Assembly: GCA_034421295.1 (NCBI GenBank)
Contig: DAOUKM010000010.1
Location: forward strand, 1 to 64,000
DNA: 64,000 nucleotides
Origin: CAUZIR01 sp034421295
GTDB lineage: Bacteria; Chloroflexota; Dehalococcoidia; Lucifugimonadales; UBA2962
Direction: 5' to 3'
Shown here: positions 51,076-59,981 of the stretch, in pieces
Position numbering within the stretch: the first letter of the stretch is position 1
Layout of the letters: the number at the start of each line of letters is the position of its first letter
Program-made: the position numbers and the translations under genes
The notes under the pieces: model-generated
Database searches by the model: none
What the model saw: the letters and a program-made list of their open reading frames with translations, nothing else
What the model was told of the DNA's origin: nothing

Positions 51076-51447
51076 CTACCGGGGCGGGTCGAGCGGGATG
51101 GATGGGTGGAAAGACACCAGCAGATGCCCGGGCAGCTGGCCCGTGTAAGGAGCGAAATGTGGGCAGTCCTTGGCGGCCTGCTCAAAGGAGGCCTCGAAGA
51201 TCGCGACGCGTCGATGGAAGTCGATCACCCATTCGTCCGGCCGGTTCCCTATGCCGCGAAGGAAAATCGGGTGCATGCGCCCCATCCGGTAGCGGGCGGA
51301 AACGTCCTGGTCCGTTGCCATCACCTCCTCGAGTGCGGCCTGGCAGACCGCACCCTGGGAGTCCGGGGTTGTCGATGCTTCGCCTACGCCGATCAGTACG
51401 AGAGCGCCGATGATAGCCAGGGCCGGGGCATATGTCCTATTTCTCAT
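51076..51447 (-). CDS. Small secreted protein, unknown family
   Basis: 123 residues from the ATG at 51447: a signal peptide-like start (MRNRTYAPALAIIGALVLIGVG, cleavage near residue 25), then a small domain with two cysteines, DFHRRVAIFEASFEQAAKDC in a predicted helix, and a Pro-rich tail. The frame continues upstream but there it runs into tRNA-Leu sequence, so this start is preferred. No family recognised. Confidence 0.6.
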   Translation of the reverse strand: MRNRTYAPALAIIGALVLIGVGEASTTPDSQGAVCQAALEEVMATDQDVSARYRMGRMHPIFLRGIGNRPDEWVIDFHRRVAIFEASFEQAAKDCPHFAPYTGQLPGHLLVSFHPSIPLDPPR

Positions 51448-51467
51448 CGAGCGTCCAGATGGCGAGG

Positions 51468-51552
51468 TGCCGGAGGTGGGATTCGAACCCACACGGGCAT
51501 CTCTGCCCAGCGGTTTTTGAGACCGCCGCGTCTACCATTCCGCCACCCCGGC
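51468..51552 (-). tRNA. tRNA-Leu (CAA)
   Basis: An 85-base class II tRNA on the minus strand. Acceptor GCCGGGG pairs with CTCCGGC (one G-U), the anticodon stem GCGGT/ACCGC encloses CTCAAAA (anticodon CAA), a long variable arm GGGCA/TGCCC is present, and the T-loop is GTTCGAATC. The discriminator is A and no CCA is encoded. Confidence 0.96.
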
Positions 51553-51676
51553 GCGTCGTCCGATTATTGCATGTCCAAGCACCGGACGCCCTAAGGGCGG
51601 CCGCCGGTTCCCTAGAAGGTTCGATCGCTGTCGGCCTTTGGAGAGTGCACCGGCGCGGCGGGCTGGAGGGGCCGCC

Positions 51677-53971
51677 CTAGCCCAGCTTTTTCAGGCGCGC
51701 CAGGCTAATCAGCAGGCGCTTAACCCCGTGTCCGTCCTTGAACGCGACGGTCAGCTCAACGTCCGAAGGGATGGCCTTGACCGCCACCACCACACCCTCC
51801 CCAAACTTGGAGTGGTTTACTTTGTCGCCGGTCCTGAAGTTGTCGACCGGCGGACCGGCGTTGCCATCGGAGTGTGCGGCGGTGGCGTGGCGAGACTGAG
51901 CGCGCTGAATGCGCTCGCCGGCAGCGGCCATAACGGGCCGTCGACGCTCGGGCATTCCGCCCGCAGGGGACGAGGCGCTGCGATCCCTCACCTTCCGCCC
52001 CGAAACGCCGTCTGGCACCACGAGATTGGCCGGGATGTCGGCGAGGAAACGGGACGGGACGCTGGGGCCGAAGTCACCCCTGAATCCCCGCCTGAAGGCA
52101 CGCATCAGGTACAGACGCCGCTGGGCGCGGGTTACGCCGACGTAGCACAACCGGCGCTCCTCCTCCATCTGCTCCTCATCCTTCATGGACCTTGAGTGCG
52201 GCAGCAGGCCCTCCTCCATCCCGACCATGAAAACCACCGGGAACTCCAGACCCTTTGCCTGGTGAAGGGTGATGAGCGTGATGGCATCGCCGCGGTCCTC
52301 CAGATCGTCGGTGTCCGAGACGAGCGATACGCTCTCCAGGAAGACGGTAAGCGGGCTGAGGCCTCCCTCGATCTCCTCATCCTCCACGTAAAGAAAGTCC
52401 CTCGCCGTCGATCTGAGTTCATCCAGGTTCTCGACACGCTCTGCGCCGCGCTCAAGACCCTCTACGTAGCGGCGATAGCCGGTCCTTTCGATCAACAGGT
52501 CGATCTTTGCAACGAGGTCGAGCTCACTGGCCTCGCCTGCGATGGAGATCATCATCTCCCTGAACGAGGTCAGCGCCTTGGCCGGCCGCGACGCTATCGA
52601 TGCTGCGACGGGCGCCCCCTCTCCCCCTTCTTGATCGAGGCTCTCTACCTGGCTCCACATCGAGGTCCCAGCATTGCGGGACATGCGAGTCAGCTCATCC
52701 AGCGTACGCTGGCCGATGCCGCGCTGCGGGACGTTGACTATCCTGGCCAGGCTTACATCGTCTTCGGGGTTTGCCAGCAGCCGGAGGTAAGCAATCACGT
52801 CCTTTACCTCCTGACGCTGGTAGAAGCGCAGGCCCCCTATCAGCTGGTAGGGAACGCCGTACCGCACGCACGCCTCCTCAAGGGCGCGCGATTGGGCGTT
52901 GACCCTGAACATGACAGCGATGTCGCCGGGCCGGAACTCCCCGCTGCGGGTGAGCGCCTGCACTTCACTGAGGACCTTCTGAGCCTCTTCCTGCTCATCG
53001 TATCCCTCGGCCACGACCACGGGCGGTCCTTCCTCGTTCTCCGTCCACAGCTGTTTGTCCGCAAGCTGCGAGCCGGGTCTTATCACCCTCTGGGCGGCGC
53101 TCAGGATCGTCTTTGTAGACCTGTAGCTCTGATCGAGGGTGATCTCTGTTGAGTCCGGAAAATCCCGCCTGAAGCTGAGGATGTTGCGGATGTCCGCGTT
53201 GCGCCACGAGTAGATCGACTGGTCCGGGTCTCCGACGACGCACAGGTTCTTGTGGACGTCCGCAATCTTTCGCGCGATTTCGTACTGGGCGACGTTCGTG
53301 TCCTGGAACTCATCGACCAGAAAGTGCAGATAGCGCCGCTGGTACTTTTCCGCGACGTCAGGGAACTTGTCCAGCAATTGGTGGGTTCGAAGGAGGATGT
53401 CGTCGAAGTCAACGGCCATCGCCTGGGCGAGCAGGGCATCGTAGCGCTCGAACACCCGGTGAACGATCTCGTCAAAGTAGGAGTCGCGTCTATCGGCAAA
53501 GCCGAATGAATCGATCAACTGACTCTTCGCGCCAGATATGGCCGACTGGATTGCGCGCACTCCCCAGTTCTTGGGGTCCACACCCGCTTCGTTCATGGCC
53601 CGCTTCAGCAGTGCTATCTGATCGGCGTCGTCGTATATGGCGAAGTCACTGCCCAGCCCTATCCGCTCCCCGTCGCGCCGCAGCACCATCGCGCAGAAGG
53701 AGTGGAACGTGGCGGCAGTGAGCTGCTCGGCCCTCTGCCCCAGAAGGCCCGAGAGCCGCTGTCTCATCTCGCGGGCCGCCTTGTTTGTGAAGGTCACTGC
53801 GGCGATTCTCCGGGGGCTGAACCCGCAGGTATCCACCAGGTAGGCTATGCGGTGGGTGATCACCCGGGTTTTGCCGCTGCCGGGCCCCGCAACGATCAGC
53901 AGGGGGCCTTCGATGTGCTCGGCAGCCTTTCGCTGTACCTCGTTAAGATCCTTTAGAACGTCAGTTTGCAT
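51677..53971 (-). CDS. pcrA: ATP-dependent DNA helicase PcrA/UvrD
   Basis: 764 residues of superfamily 1A. Motif Q region LNEVQRKAAEH, Walker A AGPGSGKTRV (near 28-37), VDEFQDTN (Walker B), GDPDQSIYSWR (motif III), and the C-terminal motor with TLHQAKGLEFPVVFMVGMEEGLLPH and LCYVGVTRA are all present. A C-terminal Tudor-like domain (GDKVNHSKFGEGVVVAV) is typical of PcrA and contacts RNA polymerase. It acts in nucleotide-excision repair and removal of recombination intermediates. Confidence 0.96.
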   Translation of the reverse strand: MQTDVLKDLNEVQRKAAEHIEGPLLIVAGPGSGKTRVITHRIAYLVDTCGFSPRRIAAVTFTNKAAREMRQRLSGLLGQRAEQLTAATFHSFCAMVLRRDGERIGLGSDFAIYDDADQIALLKRAMNEAGVDPKNWGVRAIQSAISGAKSQLIDSFGFADRRDSYFDEIVHRVFERYDALLAQAMAVDFDDILLRTHQLLDKFPDVAEKYQRRYLHFLVDEFQDTNVAQYEIARKIADVHKNLCVVGDPDQSIYSWRNADIRNILSFRRDFPDSTEITLDQSYRSTKTILSAAQRVIRPGSQLADKQLWTENEEGPPVVVAEGYDEQEEAQKVLSEVQALTRSGEFRPGDIAVMFRVNAQSRALEEACVRYGVPYQLIGGLRFYQRQEVKDVIAYLRLLANPEDDVSLARIVNVPQRGIGQRTLDELTRMSRNAGTSMWSQVESLDQEGGEGAPVAASIASRPAKALTSFREMMISIAGEASELDLVAKIDLLIERTGYRRYVEGLERGAERVENLDELRSTARDFLYVEDEEIEGGLSPLTVFLESVSLVSDTDDLEDRGDAITLITLHQAKGLEFPVVFMVGMEEGLLPHSRSMKDEEQMEEERRLCYVGVTRAQRRLYLMRAFRRGFRGDFGPSVPSRFLADIPANLVVPDGVSGRKVRDRSASSPAGGMPERRRPVMAAAGERIQRAQSRHATAAHSDGNAGPPVDNFRTGDKVNHSKFGEGVVVAVKAIPSDVELTVAFKDGHGVKRLLISLARLKKLG

Positions 53972-53982
53972 GCGTCATCAAA

Positions 53983-53988
53983 ATTATA
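53983..53988 (-). promoter_or_regulatory. -10 element of the pcrA gene
   Basis: A perfect TATAAT on the minus strand lies 11 bases before the pcrA ATG, so the predicted transcript starts only about five bases before the start codon. No good -35 hexamer is seen. This implies a nearly leaderless mRNA. Confidence 0.45.
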
Positions 53989-54053
53989 GTAGCCGCTCAG
54001 CGAAACAGGGCCCAATGCCCGGGCAGCAGTTGCGACGGGATTCAGAGGAAGAT

Positions 54054-54983
54054 CTAGGGCACGTAAAGGGGGGCGTCCCGGGTAATTACCCTGACTTCCC
54101 TTTCCATCGCGACGCGCAGGTACTTGGGCAGGGCGAAAATGCCGACATGCGTGGTTCCGTCGTAAAAGCGCAGGTCGGATGCGACGCGGCGGGCAATGCG
54201 TCTGTTTATCTCATCGGCGGACAGCGATGTGGGATCGGGGCCTAGTGATGCGACCACAAACCCCCACGTCGTGCCGAAGGCCGGCACAAACGCCTCGCTG
54301 CCGTAGACGGACGGGAAGACCATTCTCATGGTGTTGGCGACGGCGGAGTAGCACTGCTCCAGAAATGCCGGGCCTGTGGGGCCAGACTGTGCGACCACCA
54401 TTCCGCCGGGGTTGAGCCGGCCCACCAGGAGCCCGTAGAACTCTCGCGTGAAGATCAGGTAGGCGGGCCCGGCCTCGAGGGGGTCCGGCACGTCGATCAC
54501 CGCGATGTCGAACCTCTCCTCCTCCCTCTCAAGGTACGTTTGCGCATCCTCGTGGATCAGCTCAAGGCGTGGATCTTCGAATGATCCCCGGTGGTGATCC
54601 GGCAGGTGCCTTTTGCATAGCTCCACCACCTCCCGGTCGATATCGACCATGACCACACGCTCGACGGATCGGTGGGCGAGCACCTCGCGGGCGGTCGCGC
54701 CCTCGCCCCCACCCGCTATGAATACGGTCCTTGGCTGGGGGTGGCTGATCATGGCCGGATGCACGAGAGCCTCGTGGTAGACGAACTCATCCAGGGCGGT
54801 CGACTGGGTTTTATCATCCAGAACCAGGCTGCGGCCGAACAGCGAGGTGTCCTGGATGAGGTAGTGCTGGTAGTGTGAGTCGCCCTCCGCTATTACGCGT
54901 TCGACGCGCTCACCCTGCACGAGTACGGGTGTGATGTACTCGAAATGCCACCGTTCCCCCGGCCCGATCGGCGGCCCGTCCAT
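54054..54983 (-). CDS. speE: Spermidine synthase (polyamine aminopropyltransferase)
   Basis: 309 residues. The N-terminal beta-domain is followed by a Rossmann fold with FIAGGGEGATAREVL (decarboxylated-SAM site), MVDIDREVVELCK, HEDAQTYL and the gate-keeper VIDVPDP (catalytic Asp). It transfers an aminopropyl group to putrescine. The ATG is six bases after the stop of the SAM decarboxylase gene, forming a complete two-gene spermidine operon. VPDP replaces the more usual SDP(I/T)DP motif, so acceptor range may differ. Confidence 0.93.
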   Translation of the reverse strand: MDGPPIGPGERWHFEYITPVLVQGERVERVIAEGDSHYQHYLIQDTSLFGRSLVLDDKTQSTALDEFVYHEALVHPAMISHPQPRTVFIAGGGEGATAREVLAHRSVERVVMVDIDREVVELCKRHLPDHHRGSFEDPRLELIHEDAQTYLEREEERFDIAVIDVPDPLEAGPAYLIFTREFYGLLVGRLNPGGMVVAQSGPTGPAFLEQCYSAVANTMRMVFPSVYGSEAFVPAFGTTWGFVVASLGPDPTSLSADEINRRIARRVASDLRFYDGTTHVGIFALPKYLRVAMEREVRVITRDAPLYVP

Positions 54984-54989
54984 CCTAGG

Positions 54990-55355
54990 CTAGACCGGAG
55001 TCGGGCTGGTGACCGGACCGCGGCTGATCTCGCGGATGGTCGAGCGCTTGCATGCGAGCTTGGTTTTGATCAACTCGGCGGCCCTGCGGGGATCAAAGTC
55101 GGACCCGCAGGTGAAGATGTCGGCGGCGGCATAGCCCCGCTCGGGCCAAGTGTGTATGCACAGGTGCGATTCAGCAATGGCGACGACGCCGGTGACGCCC
55201 GTGGGCGAGAACTTGTGAAAGGTCTGCCCGATGATGGTTGCGCCGGTCTCCTCAGCGGCGCTGACCATCGAACTCCTTATGTGTTCGAGGTCGTCAAGGA
55301 GATCGGACCTGCAGCCCTCCAGCTCCAGTAGAAGGTGTGTACCGAGCTTCTCCAA
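54990..55355 (-). CDS. speH: S-adenosylmethionine decarboxylase proenzyme (SpeH type)
   Basis: 121 residues of the class 1B pyruvoyl enzyme. Self-cleavage occurs before the serine in AIAESHLCIHTWPE, making the pyruvoyl group; the proton donor cysteine is in AADIFTCG. It yields decarboxylated SAM for the adjacent spermidine synthase. The start is TTG with an excellent GGAGGAGGA upstream. Confidence 0.95.
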   Translation of the reverse strand: MEKLGTHLLLELEGCRSDLLDDLEHIRSSMVSAAEETGATIIGQTFHKFSPTGVTGVVAIAESHLCIHTWPERGYAAADIFTCGSDFDPRRAAELIKTKLACKRSTIREISRGPVTSPTPV

Positions 55356-55407
55356 ACAGTCCTCCTCCAGTCTGCCGCGGCGGCGGTGAGGCCGCCTGCG
55401 GTCGGCT

Positions 55408-55436
55408 ATTATACAGCCGCCCTACCGCAGGGCTAA
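55408..55436 (-). promoter_or_regulatory. Promoter of the speH-speE operon
   Basis: A perfect -10 TATAAT (minus strand, 55408-55413), a 17-base spacer and a weak -35 TTAGCC (55431-55436). The leader to the TTG start of speH would be about 45 bases and contains the strong ribosome-binding site. Confidence 0.6.
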
Positions 55437-55464
55437 TGGAGAAAAACGCAGGCCGATATCGATC

Positions 55465-55956
55465 TTGGGCGAAGGATTTCACATCAGGTTGGGCACGGGG
55501 GCAGACGTACCGTGCATCTCGGCGATGGCCGACGCTTTCCGCCGTGAGTTGGGGCGCCGAAAGCCCTCCCGGGACGAGTTCGCCAGGAGAATCAAGGCTC
55601 TGATCGACGACCCTGACACTGACTACCTGGTGGCTCTAGACAAGAACGGGGAGTGCTCCGGATTTCTGCAGCAGCGATACCGGCGCGACATCTGGACCAC
55701 GGGAGGCGAGGCGTATATCGAGGATCTATTCGTGGCTCAGGGAAGTCGCCGCCGCGGTCTTGGTGGACGGCTGGTGGAGGAGGCTGTGGAAAGGGCCCGG
55801 GCCCGGGGATGCTCGCTCGTGACTCTCGACACCAACGAGCGAAACGGCCCGGCGATAGCGCTGTACGAGAGCCTAGGATTCGCCTGCGGCGGCGGCCCGG
55901 CCACCGAACTGAGCGGCGGTCGCCAGCTGTGGCTGACCAGACGGCTCGGCACCTAG
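55465..55956 (+). CDS. GNAT-family N-acetyltransferase
   Basis: 163 residues with the GNAT fold: YIEDLFVAQGSRRRGLGGRLVEEAV (motif A, with the acetyl-CoA pyrophosphate loop R-x-x-G-x-G/A) and LDTNERNGPAIALYESLGF (motif B). Acceptor unknown. The start is TTG at 55465, divergent from the spe operon. Confidence 0.88.
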   Translation: MGEGFHIRLGTGADVPCISAMADAFRRELGRRKPSRDEFARRIKALIDDPDTDYLVALDKNGECSGFLQQRYRRDIWTTGGEAYIEDLFVAQGSRRRGLGGRLVEEAVERARARGCSLVTLDTNERNGPAIALYESLGFACGGGPATELSGGRQLWLTRRLGT

Positions 55957-56074
55957 CCTGTCCATTCTTGGAGTAGACGCGAAGGCTGAGGGTCTTGCCC
56001 AGCAGGTGCTGGACGGTGTGGCTAACCGAGTTCTACGCTCGCCGCAGGGAGACCGATAGCGGGGGCCGGCATCT

Positions 56075-57130
56075 CTAGCTGAAAGCCAGTGCGGCAGCGG
56101 GGTTCCTTACCAGAAAGCCGTCGATCTGGTCCTGGGAATAGCCGCGCTTTCTCAGGCGCGGCACGATCGACTCGACGATGTGCGCAAAGCCCTTGCCGCC
56201 GCTGGCAACGTGCATCTTCTTAAAGCACACGTCCTGAGCAAGCAGTATTCGGTCCCCGTATCCCTCCTCCACCAGGAAGTCCAGGGCCGAGAGCCGCTCG
56301 CCGTCGGTGGGCATCCTGAGCTCGGCGCCCATGTAGCTCATCCCGCTGTCCTCCGCGCCGACGGTGTCGTACTCGAGAAAGCACCCGGTCTCTGCGACCG
56401 ACTTTAGGACCGCGTTATCGCGGACGGCGAAATCAAGGTGTCCCATGATCACGCGGGTAAGGTCTACGCCCGCCTCCGCCAGGACCTCCAGGATGGCCAT
56501 GGGAGATTCATCCACGCCGCCCGGGTGTATCGAGATCGGGGCGCCGGTATCCAGTTGGGCCTGGGCGGAGGCGCGCAGGACCTTGCGCTGATTGTCGTCC
56601 AGCGGGTGAACGTTACCGACCTCGCCGATTACCCCCGACTTGATCCCCGTATCACCCGCGCCGACGGTGATGTCGGCCACTATACGCTCGTATATTGATT
56701 CCTCGGTGCGCTCGTCCATGTCTGGTGGGCGCAGCAGGGGCACGTAGTGGCTGCAGCCCATGACGATGTTCATCCCGGTTGCACGGGAGATGCGGGCCAG
56801 GGTCCCCGGGCTGCGGCCCAGGTCCCAGTTGGTCGTATCGACCACGGTACCTCCCCCGGCGAGCATGAAGCGCCTAACCTCGCTCAGGGCCTCCTCCTCG
56901 CTGAAGAGTTGCATGAGGTCGCGGTTGAACCACACGATCTGCTGGTAGCTTCCAACCAAATCCATCGTGTAGGGCCGGTCCCACAGGCCCCTCAGGGTTG
57001 CCTCATCGGGCGTGAATGAGTAGCCGGACATGTCAATGACGAGGTGCTCGTGAGTGATGGTCACACCCATCGCCGATGGGTCTATGGTTCCCAGCACTGT
57101 CTGGACCTTGCCGCTCAGCTGCGAGGCCAT
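56075..57130 (-). CDS. Phosphotriesterase-homology-protein-like metal hydrolase (paralogue 2)
   Basis: 351 residues, clearly paralogous to the genes at 15195 and 60776. Metal ligands: HEH in ITHEHLVIDM, bridging Glu in GVIGEVGN (not Lys), His in IHPGG, His in IMGHLD, and Asp in LLAQDV. Differences from paralogue 1 include residues around the pocket, such as MGCSHYVPLL instead of MGSGYYVRLF. AAGGAG lies upstream of the ATG. It stands alone. Likely a lactonase- or esterase-type hydrolase. Confidence 0.88.
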   Translation of the reverse strand: MASQLSGKVQTVLGTIDPSAMGVTITHEHLVIDMSGYSFTPDEATLRGLWDRPYTMDLVGSYQQIVWFNRDLMQLFSEEEALSEVRRFMLAGGGTVVDTTNWDLGRSPGTLARISRATGMNIVMGCSHYVPLLRPPDMDERTEESIYERIVADITVGAGDTGIKSGVIGEVGNVHPLDDNQRKVLRASAQAQLDTGAPISIHPGGVDESPMAILEVLAEAGVDLTRVIMGHLDFAVRDNAVLKSVAETGCFLEYDTVGAEDSGMSYMGAELRMPTDGERLSALDFLVEEGYGDRILLAQDVCFKKMHVASGGKGFAHIVESIVPRLRKRGYSQDQIDGFLVRNPAAALAFS

Positions 57131-57327
57131 TGGTCTTCTTGCTCCTTTCTCTCAGATCCCCGGGCGAAGGGTACGGCACGCGCCTTGTGATGCGCCAGCA
57201 AGTTGTCAGGCCGCCCCTCAGTCCAAGGGTGTCTCCGAACTCGGGCCACAAGACTCGCGAAGTTCGTCGAGCCGGGCGGTAAGGGATGTAGGGGGGCTGG
57301 TGGGCGTCTGTTCCGGCCGACCGGCGG

Positions 57328-57942
57328 CTACGAGGGGCCCGGACGCCTTCTTCTCAGCCCGAGACAGACGATACCGAACATCAGCGCTACGGCGGACAGA
57401 TCAGCCTTGCCCGGCGAAAGTCCGCATCCACCGCTGCCGGGCGTGCCAGCAGGCCCGGATTCGGGCAGGCCCTCCGGGCGGCTTGCCGAGCCTTCAGTGG
57501 GTGCACTCCCCTCCCCCAGCTCAGCCACATCCTCGGTGGCCTCCGAGAGCAGGCGCGTCCTGCTACAGCGATTGACGTTCAGGTCATCCTGAGCGTAGAC
57601 GACATAAGAGGCATCCTCTTCGAAGGTGAAGCCGCAGCTGGCGCTATCACGGTTGGTCGTCAGGTACATCGTCTCGTGGACGGCACCCTTCCATACGGTC
57701 TCGACATCGAACTCGATGCTGTAGACACCGAAGTCCGGGGCCTCCGGATCCGGGTCAGACGCGGCGCCGTCTGATCCGTCCAGGTTAACTATCGAGACCA
57801 CCCGCCCGGAGAACACCAGATCAGAGCGTGACAACTCCCCGGAAGGCGGACCGGGAGTGGCGCACTTGCACGCAAATGTGAGATCCGGGTGCACCAGGAG
57901 CAGTGCGCCGATCATCGGAATGAGCAGGGCCAGGCGGATCAT
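57328..57942 (-). CDS. Secreted NTR/TIMP-like protein with C-terminal sorting-type tail
   Basis: 204 residues from the ATG at 57942. A signal peptide ends in TFA before CKCATPGPP, where the mature N-terminal Cys-x-Cys is the hallmark of TIMP/netrin-like folds. Further cysteines (SASCGF, VNRCSR) would pair. After a Gly/Ser/Pro/Glu linker the C-terminus has SGGCG, a hydrophobic helix (ADLSAVALMFGIVCLGL) and a basic cluster RRRRP, as in MYXO-CTERM/GlyGly-CTERM-like surface-sorting tails. Role unknown. Confidence 0.72.
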   Translation of the reverse strand: MIRLALLIPMIGALLLVHPDLTFACKCATPGPPSGELSRSDLVFSGRVVSIVNLDGSDGAASDPDPEAPDFGVYSIEFDVETVWKGAVHETMYLTTNRDSASCGFTFEEDASYVVYAQDDLNVNRCSRTRLLSEATEDVAELGEGSAPTEGSASRPEGLPESGPAGTPGSGGCGLSPGKADLSAVALMFGIVCLGLRRRRPGPS

Positions 57943-58172
57943 TGCAGAGCGCGGGTCGGGGGAGGCCGGGAATGTCTTTAACACTGGAAGATCCGGCTAT
58001 TGATAGATCGACCTGGTGAACTCACGGGCATCTCCGTGATTGCCACACCCCTAGGATACCAGCGCGGCGCCCTGGACTCTTGCTCAGGGCCAGCTATGTC
58101 TTGCAGGCATGGCACCCGCCTGAATGCTCGAGTGAGACCGCACGCAGACGGTCCCCACGGAGCCAGGAAAAC

Positions 58173-59345
58173 TCAGGCCCGGCTGGCGATCCTGCGCGCC
58201 TCGATGGCGATCGACAGAGCATCCTCGACATCCGACGCGATGGCGGTGATGTGGCCCATCTTGCGCCCGGCCCGAACCTCCGATTTGCCGTAAAGGTGCA
58301 GCGATACCCCAGGTACAGACAGGGCGCCGGCGAAGTCGGGATTGCCGCCCGACCGTATCCACACATCGCCCAGCAGGTTGACCATGACAGCCGAGCGCGG
58401 CATGACCGGATCCCCCAGTGGGAGATTGCAAAGGACGCGCACGAGCTGCTCGAACTGCGACGTGGCGCAGGCCTCGATGGTGTAGTGGCCCGAGTTGTGC
58501 GGCCTCGGCGCAAGCTCGTTGACGAGCAGGCGACCGTCCACCGTCAGGAACATCTCCACGGCGAGCAGGCCGACCACGCCCAGGCGGTCCGCGATTGCGC
58601 CCGCGAGACCGGCAGCCTCCCGGGCCGTAGCCTCCGGCACTCGAGCCGGCGCAATCGACACGTCCAGGATCCCGTTCACATGGATGTTCTCCGCGCAGGG
58701 AAACGCCTTCGTCTCGCCGCGAGCGTCGCGGGCGCAGATCACCGACAGCTCCCTTTCGAACGGGACGAACTGCTCCAGTATGAGTCCCCCGGAACCTCCG
58801 AGCCTGCCGAATGCCGCCTGAGCGTCCCCGGCCGATCGGAGGACGGACTGCCCCTTGCCGTCATAGCCCATGCGCGCGGTCTTAAGGACCGCCGGAAGCC
58901 CGACCGATCCGATCGAGTCTGCGAGATCGTCGGCATTCTCGACAGGCCGGTAGGGCGCCACCGGAAATCCCGCCTCGCTGAGCGTCCCTTTCTCGCTGGT
59001 CCTGTCCTGTGCGACCCGCAGAACCCCGCTCGACGGGTGCAGCGGCGCCAGGTCCTCAGCTGCATCTATGGCGCCGGCGTCCACGTTCTCGAACTCGTAG
59101 GTGACGACGTCGCAGCGGCGCGCGAGCGCGCGGGCCGCTTCCCGGTCCTCGTAGGGAGAGACGATGCAGTCATCGGCGACCTGAGCAGCCGGACAGGCGG
59201 GATCGGGATCAAGCACGCTGACCCGATAGCCCATGTGCGCTGCGGCTATCGCGATCATCCGACCGAGCTGTCCGCCCCCGATGATGCCGATACGAGAGCC
59301 CGGCGGAAGGGGTCGGCCCGCGGATGGACCGCTACGGACGTTCAC
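58173..59345 (-). CDS. purK: N5-carboxyaminoimidazole ribonucleotide synthase
   Basis: 390 residues of the ATP-grasp family: IGIIGGGQLGRM (residues about 18-29), TYEFENVD, LKTARMGYDGKGQ (ATP-binding loop), and NELAPRPHNSGHYTIEAC (metal site). It carboxylates AIR with bicarbonate and ATP to N5-CAIR. The start is GTG, 28 bases after the purE stop. Confidence 0.96.
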   Translation of the reverse strand: MNVRSGPSAGRPLPPGSRIGIIGGGQLGRMIAIAAAHMGYRVSVLDPDPACPAAQVADDCIVSPYEDREAARALARRCDVVTYEFENVDAGAIDAAEDLAPLHPSSGVLRVAQDRTSEKGTLSEAGFPVAPYRPVENADDLADSIGSVGLPAVLKTARMGYDGKGQSVLRSAGDAQAAFGRLGGSGGLILEQFVPFERELSVICARDARGETKAFPCAENIHVNGILDVSIAPARVPEATAREAAGLAGAIADRLGVVGLLAVEMFLTVDGRLLVNELAPRPHNSGHYTIEACATSQFEQLVRVLCNLPLGDPVMPRSAVMVNLLGDVWIRSGGNPDFAGALSVPGVSLHLYGKSEVRAGRKMGHITAIASDVEDALSIAIEARRIASRA

Positions 59346-59373
59346 GGTGAGAGCCGATTCCAGCCGGGCGGCA

Positions 59374-59871
59374 TTAGCCCGGATTCTCTATGACGCCGTC
59401 CGCCAGTACCTCCTCGGCGGCCGCGCGGCGGCGCGCCTCAAGGCGCACTCTGAGGTCCGGACGAGTGGTCGCAAGCATCTGCGCGGCAAGGAGCGCCGCG
59501 TTCACGGCGCCCGCCCTTCCTATGGCGACCGTGGCTACGGGCACTCCCCGGGGCATCTGAACTATCGACAGCAGGGAGTCAAGGCCGCTGAGCGCGGCGC
59601 TCTCGACGGGAACTCCGATGACGGGCAGGACGGTCTTGGCCGCCGTCATGCCTGGCAGATGGGCCGCGCCCCCGGCACCGGCAATGATCGCCTCGAGGCC
59701 GCGGTCCGCGGCGGACCCGGCGTATTCGAACATCGCATCGGGGGTCCGGTGCGCCGACACGATCCGCACCTCGTGGGGAATCTCCAGCTCCGCGAGTACC
59801 TCGGACGCGTGGCGCATCGTGTCCAGGTCGGACCGGCTGCCCATGACCACTCCCACCAGAGGCTTGCTCAA
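59374..59871 (-). CDS. purE: N5-carboxyaminoimidazole ribonucleotide mutase
   Basis: 165 residues of PurE class I. MGSRSDLDTM, SAHRTPDAM, IIAGAGGAAHLPGM and VGVPV-type segments match the active site. It converts N5-CAIR into CAIR and works with PurK encoded just downstream. Other purine genes are not in the window. Confidence 0.97.
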   Translation of the reverse strand: MSKPLVGVVMGSRSDLDTMRHASEVLAELEIPHEVRIVSAHRTPDAMFEYAGSAADRGLEAIIAGAGGAAHLPGMTAAKTVLPVIGVPVESAALSGLDSLLSIVQMPRGVPVATVAIGRAGAVNAALLAAQMLATTRPDLRVRLEARRRAAAEEVLADGVIENPG

Positions 59872-59981
59872 CTCACTTCCTCCATGCCCTGACTAAAGGT
59901 TCGGCCCATGTCACCTCATGCGACCACTACAAGTTTACATTCGCCCTTGAGCGTGAGTCTTAGAGGCTAGAATTGACCGCC

